This document shows, piece after piece, positions 59,140 to 64,000 of a stretch of DNA of 64,000 nucleotides. The first letter of the stretch is position 1. The number at the start of each line of letters is the position of its first letter. The DNA is taken from assembly GCF_937616625.2 (NCBI RefSeq), contig NC_065570.1:9682001-9746000 (forward strand), in the 5' to 3' direction. The stretch is from Mercurialis annua. Lineage: Eukaryota; Streptophyta; Magnoliopsida; Malpighiales; Euphorbiaceae. The notes beneath the pieces were generated by a model. That model saw nothing but the letters and a program-made list of their open reading frames with translations, was not told the origin of the DNA and did no database searches. The translations under genes and the position numbers were made by a program.

Positions 59140-60125
59140 ATTTATTTACTCCTTTTTCACCCATATTTCCAATATTACGGTCGCTACACTTTTAACAATT
59201 ATATTTACAAAAATACACTACTATATATAGAAGGTTTAAACTCATTTTAGGTCATTTGCTACACACACCGCACTTTTCGCTCTTTTTCTGCTTTACTTCG
59301 TCTTAAAATTCTCTTTTTCTTTCTTCTTCTTTTTCGTTCGTCTGCTTCTCTCAACTTTTTCTTCCTTTCGTCTATCTCTGCCGTTTATTGTTTTTTTCCA
59401 TCTCGCTGTCAAACGTCTTTCGGTGGATTTCTAATTGTCGCGTTTTCTTTCAGTGGATTTCTCATCGCTACAATTTTTTCATTGATTTTTTTTTTCATCA
59501 CCGCGTTTCTTCGATATAGTTTATAGATATTTTTAGATTTTTTAGGTTTTTTGTGATAATTTAAATTTTTTGTGAAGAGATTATTGTGTATATTTTTTTT
59601 TGTTTATAAAATTCTTCTATTATTCATATAATTATTTTGTCTTTCTCTTTTTTTTTTCAGATTTCTTCTTTTATTTTTATGGTACTGATTTTGTAAAAAT
59701 GAATTGGTTTATGGTATATTTATAGTGTTTTTATGGTGTATTTACGTTATATTGTATTTCCGGTGTATCTATAATTTATTTCTGGTGTATCCATGTTTTT
59801 CTAGTGTATTTGCAGCGTTTAAAGTGTATTTACAATGTTTCTATGGTATACACTATAAAACGAATACTACAAAAATACTATAGGTACACTATATATACAT
59901 CATAGATACACTATAGTTACACTAAAAACATCATAGATACACTATAAAAACACCATAATGATACTAAAATAACACGATAAAAATATACCAAAACAAATCT
60001 CCAGAAAACAATTTATAAAAAGAGCATAAATTAGTAAAAAGTTGAAAAAGGGTGTTTTAAAAATTACAATAAAATCTATTTTTGGTAAAAAGAAAAAGTA
60101 TGACCTGCAAATATATTTAAAAACA
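59140..60125 (+). repeat. Repeat family R, copy 2
   Basis: Reverse-complement homologue of 10880-11765. Shared CATTTTAGGTCATTTG, CT-rich and TTCGTTCGTCTG stretch, two GGTGGATTTCT-like blocks, TTTTTGTGATAATTTAAATT, and TATAGTGTAT/ACACTATA clusters at about 59710-59960. A SINE has inserted at the right edge. Confidence 0.7.
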
Positions 60126-60231
60126 AACCATGAGCTATATCTCAAAAGTTATAAGCGTTGAGCAGCAAACTGATAGGTCGTGGGTTCAATTCCACCCACA
60201 AATACTCGCTCTTTCCCAATTATAAAAAAAT
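60126..60231 (+). mobile_element. SINE with perfect 15-bp target duplication
   Basis: The tRNA-like head contains GTTGAGCAGCAAACTGA (box A-like) and GTGGGTTCAATTCC (box B), and the tail is A/T-rich. ATATATTTAAAAACA flanks it on both sides (60111-60125 and 60232-60246). Confidence 0.88.
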
Positions 60232-60593
60232 ATATATTTAAAAACAGTAAAAAGTTGAAAATAAAATACAAAATTATGTACTGTAGGAAATTTCCTCTTA
60301 GCCTTTTATAAAAACACATATTTTCGATTGAAATTGAAATCATTGACAGCAACAATGCAATACAGAGATAAAATGTGACGATGATCAACAACCAAAACTG
60401 AAATAGAAACCACCTTAGCGATGAACTTGAAATCTGAAATCAAGTCACTGATAACGATGCTTGTAATTTGAAATTGAACCGGACAGCTGGGACTGGACAT
60501 CCAGATCGGTACACTGGAGAAGAAACTAAAATCGCGGCGACAACATTGGTGGCAACGCCATCTCCCGGGCTTGGACCCGCTCTGATATCATAT

Positions 60594-60822
60594 TGAAAAT
60601 TAGAGAACAAAAATACCAAATTGTATTGAGTATTTTGTTATTACAAAAAATAGAATTAAAACTACTAATCTAAAGCTATTTATAGACAATAAAATGAAGA
60701 ATAAAATGCTTCCTAATTTAACTGTTGATGAGTTGTATTACAGCTGTAATCTAGCTGTAACACAACTGTAATACAGCTGTAGTCTAGCTGGCAAAGGCAG
60801 CCACAACGAGCTCCACACAACA
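60594..60822 (-). mobile_element. Short LTR with adjacent primer-binding site (copia-type or TRIM)
   Basis: On the - strand it runs TGTTGTGTGG to AATTTTCA and is followed at once by an ATATGATATCAGAGCGGG stretch. TATCAGAGC is complementary to the initiator Met-tRNA, the common copia primer site. The second LTR and coding region were not found in the window. The interior of the LTR has CAGCTGTAAT/TAGCTGTAAC repeats. Confidence 0.6.
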
Positions 60823-62212
60823 GTAGCAATATACTCTTAATACGTTGGGGATTTTATTATCAAAATTGGAGGGCCTAATTGTTAATTTTTCAAAACGTTA
60901 GGGGCATATTTGAACATTTTCAAACGTTAAGGATTTATTTGATCCTGAAGTCATATGGGTATAAATGATCATTTTCCTTTAAGATATAATAATGCTCACT
61001 TTATAATCAAATTTTAAATGTATTTGTTATCTTATCGGTCATTATATTTTTAAAATTTATGAAATACAGGTACGCCATAGTAAAAATTTATGACTTATAT
61101 AATAAGTATATATTTCTACAATTCTTTATATTTCAAATTTTTTATGCACCATAAGAGATATAATCACGGCTACACAGTTATTAATGCGGTTGTAAAGATG
61201 GATTTTGAATTCACGGAAAAACGAGAGCGCAAAATGGCAATGACAGTTTTGTAATTCAGATAAAATTGAAGGTGTGCGATTTGGACAGGTCAATGATCGA
61301 TACTCATCAGCTTTACTCATGATCTATATCGCTTTTGGACTGAATGCCATTGTCTGGGCCTCCAAAATGGTGTATTAGTGATTTGAGCAGTTTTTTTGAC
61401 TTTGTTTTATCTCCTCTTATACTCGATTTAGGGTTTTCGATTTACTTTAGTATTTAAACAATCTTATGAGTTGTAGGAGGGCAGTTTTTTTATGTTTATG
61501 AGACAATTTTTTTATTTCCCAAATGTCGGTATTTAATTGAATCAACGGTCTTGTCAAAAAAAATTGAATCAAACTTTTGATGTCTAAATACTAGAATAAT
61601 ATCTTTGAATCTATAGAGTTTAGAAGTTAATTGCTGAAATTATTTGATAGCCCATAGTTTTTTAGTTGTTCTTGTATTTATTCGTGACTTTTGCTACATC
61701 AGTTATGCTCCAAGCACGTCCTAATTAAGACGATGCAGTTCTTAAGATTTATGATACTAACAATGTCATAATATTATCATATCAATAACTTTTTAAGAAA
61801 TATGTAACATTGAATCAAGCAAAACTTAAGTTGGTAGAGAAGTTTTTCTCCTTCTAGCCTTTCTTTTTGGGTGTCCGAATACAGGGTATTTAGACATATA
61901 ACTCCAAATAAATAAGAACAAACTCACACAATTTGACAATAATTTTGATGTACTAATTGATACATTACCAGTGATACTTCACCTGAATTTGATTTGATAA
62001 TCTGCTTCCACGATTCAAGCTGTATCATCTCATATCCTTTTGGCTTGACTATCAAAAAAAGTATTCATAATTGTACTTTACAATAATTATTCTGATTAGA
62101 TGTTAAAACTTTACAATATCTTTCACATACTTTAAAAAGAAAAAGTATAAATTCTTCAAATTGAAGCGATTGGATACCTAATTGTTAGACATCTATCCAT
62201 GATTTATTAATA
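60823..62212. other. Intergenic sequence
   Basis: No gene, RNA gene or defined repeat was recognised. Confidence 0.4.
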
Positions 62213-62579
62213 GCTTAATCACTAAAAAAACCCCACCTTTTAGCCCCTTCTCAAATGCACCCTGATGTTGCAATTTTGTCAGTTGCACCTTAATTCGCAC
62301 CTTTGGTTTTCAATTCCACCTTCAAGTACTAAATTGAACTCTTTTTCATTTGAAAAAAGTTAAAATAAGTCATCCATTTTTTAACTTTTTATGTGGAAAA
62401 GAGTTCAAATGAGTACTTTATAAGAGTTTTTATGAATTTTGCCGAGTGAAAAAAGTCCAATTTGATTTTGAGGTGGAATTGAAACCCAAAGGTGCGAATT
62501 AGGATGCAACTGACAAAATTGCAACGTTAGGGTGCAACTGAAAAGGGGCTAAAAGGTGAGGGTTTTTTTATGATTAAGG
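62213..62579. mobile_element. MITE with long inverted repeats
   Basis: The left arm CTTAATCACTAAAAAAACCC, CACCTTTTAGCCCCTT and the right arm, read backward, CCTTAATCATAAAAAAACCC, CACCTTTTAGCCCCTT match over more than 100 bp. Target duplication unclear. Confidence 0.75.
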
Positions 62580-62859
62580 TGTCTCCTGTTTATTATATCA
62601 TTTGTTAACTAATTAATTTCTTTTTCTTGCTTGTCTAACTAATTAAGTACAATCTTATCAATATGCATGTATATATGAACTCCCTCTTTCGAAATGTATG
62701 GAACTTAAATTTGTTAATAGCAACTCAAAAGCTTTATTTCAAGAATGATAATAGATTTTTAACTTTTTTTTGGTAAAAGTATATTATATTAAATAAATTG
62801 AAGTATAGTCAAATAGATCAAATTATATAACAAGTATTAAAATACCAAATAAAGCATTA

Positions 62860-62994
62860 TACAGATGGCCAGAGCTCAGGCGGCCGCCCCTCCTACTAGC
62901 TCCAGCCGGCGAACCTGGGAGGTTGTCTAGGTGGCTGCCTCCTACTGTTGTGTTCAGCAGCAGCGGAAATTTTATCTATCCATCTACCTATCTA
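62860..62994. other. GC-rich repeat scrap
   Basis: An isolated GC-rich block (AGGCGGCCGCCCCTCC, then CTAGGTGGCTGCCTCC) in AT-rich surroundings, followed by TCTATCTA-type short repeats. Probably a transposon fragment; unassigned. Confidence 0.35.
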
Positions 62995-64000
62995 TCTATA
63001 ATAACTATCTTATATGTGGGAAGGGGGGGGGACAAGCAAAATTACGATAATAGGTTTCATTAAGGGTATAGTTATTAAAGTAAATAATAATTAGATACAA
63101 TAGAATTGTATAGAAATTAGGATCCTTTTTGTTTTTGCGTAGAAACAATAACAATTAAAAATATAAGAGTTTGATTAACATATGTAATACAATGCAAGTT
63201 GTATTTGAGTCTATTTTAAATTACTATTGTAGACTCTATTAAAACTAAATTTATTAAGATAAATATTATTAATCAATCGTAAAAGTGATATAAGTGGTAG
63301 AATTGGACACATGTCTAATTAAGTGGTTAAAATAATATTAGTAAATTATCTAACCAATCATAAAATTAATGTGGTAGAATTGGACTCCAAATTTGGAATA
63401 AGTCATAGAATTGGACTCATGGCTAATTAAGTAATTAAAATAATATTAGTAAATTATTTAATCAATCGTAAAATTGGACTCATGTCTAATTAAGTGGTAC
63501 AATTGGACTCCCATTTGATTTGTAAGTCTAAAAATTAGTTTTGTAAACTCCTAATTAGTTAATTAAGAGTTACGTGTTTTATATAGAAAAAAAGTTATAA
63601 TTGTAGTAATACATATGTGGACCCATCACAATTTCCCTTTTATTTTTTTTAATAGCAATACATGTGCGGAGCAACATGATTGCTTTTCTATCTTTTATTT
63701 TTTATTTTTTATTTTAAAAATAACATTCATATATAATTATTTAAATAATAAAATAATTTATAATAACTTATTAAAAACTAATAATATATTTATAGTTTAA
63801 TTGATATATACAATATACAATGAGTCATTAAATGTCACTCACAAACATAGCACGTGAATAAATACTAAAATATTTAATATTTAAAAACTAATATATATCG
63901 TAGTTCATATATTAACGGGTCATAAAACTATAACTCACATGCTAATCTTAAATTAAATAAAAATTATTTTATAATAATTTATTAAACACTAAATTGTTAT
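62995..64000 (+). mobile_element. Probable Helitron, 5' end in window
   Basis: A TCTATAATAACTATCTTA start after an A is followed by a GTGGGAAGGGGGGGGGACAA block like that near 14020. Several partial direct repeats contain AATTGGACTCATGTCTAATT (63300-63500). The AACGGGTCAT and CTCACATGC words near 63915-63940 resemble the 3' part of related elements, but no hairpin plus CTAG end is seen before the window stops. Confidence 0.45.

Overview
The window is nuclear DNA from a flowering plant, most likely a eudicot. It is AT-rich, its genes are split by introns with GT/AG borders, and most of the sequence is decayed transposable elements: Helitrons, Mutator-like and hAT-like MITEs, CACTA, SINEs and LTR retrotransposons. 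I cannot name the species.

The genic backbone is three copies, all on the + strand, of an NRT1/PTR-family transporter gene most like Arabidopsis NPF5.6/NPF5.7, followed by one intronless glyoxal-oxidase-like gene (GLOX) on the - strand. NPF copy 1 (1375-4139) lacks its first exon inside the window. NPF copy 2 (20133-24424) is complete, with four exons and 587 codons. NPF copy 3 (37140-45865) has all four exons, but its last exon is split by a 4164-bp CACTA transposon (41047-45210) flanked by a CTT target duplication. Without the transposon its frame is open, so the disruption looks recent. Its promoter has also lost the TATA-box segment kept by its relatives. A dead fragment of a fourth copy (promoter plus broken exon 1) lies at 18.87-19.07 kb, and a piece of similar upstream DNA lies at 10.37-10.52 kb.

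The most striking object is the CACTA element itself. Between its 30-bp perfect terminal inverted repeats it carries intron-containing fragments of four unrelated host genes, all pointing the same way: RWA (cell-wall O-acetylation), ELP3 (Elongator), an MFSD5-type transporter and a GUP1-type MBOAT acyltransferase.

Layout: 0-4.1 kb, MITE and NPF copy 1. 4.1-20 kb, repeats: palindrome cluster, a 2.4-kb Helitron, a run of short Helitrons, a hAT element with 8-bp duplication and several Mutator-like MITEs. 20-24.4 kb, NPF copy 2 with a SINE and a hAT-like MITE in intron 2. 24.4-36.9 kb, repeats: Helitron, CACTA end, MITEs, a 1.8-kb long inverted repeat, a SINE, and a dead Ty3/gypsy element carrying a nested 1.55-kb solo LTR. 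37-45.9 kb, NPF copy 3 with its insertions. 46-50 kb, palindromic tandem repeats, a Mutator-transposase remnant and a 115-bp tandem array. 51.1-52.7 kb, GLOX. 53-64 kb, repeats, including a 995-bp foldback element built of stacked hairpins with a perfect 9-bp target duplication.
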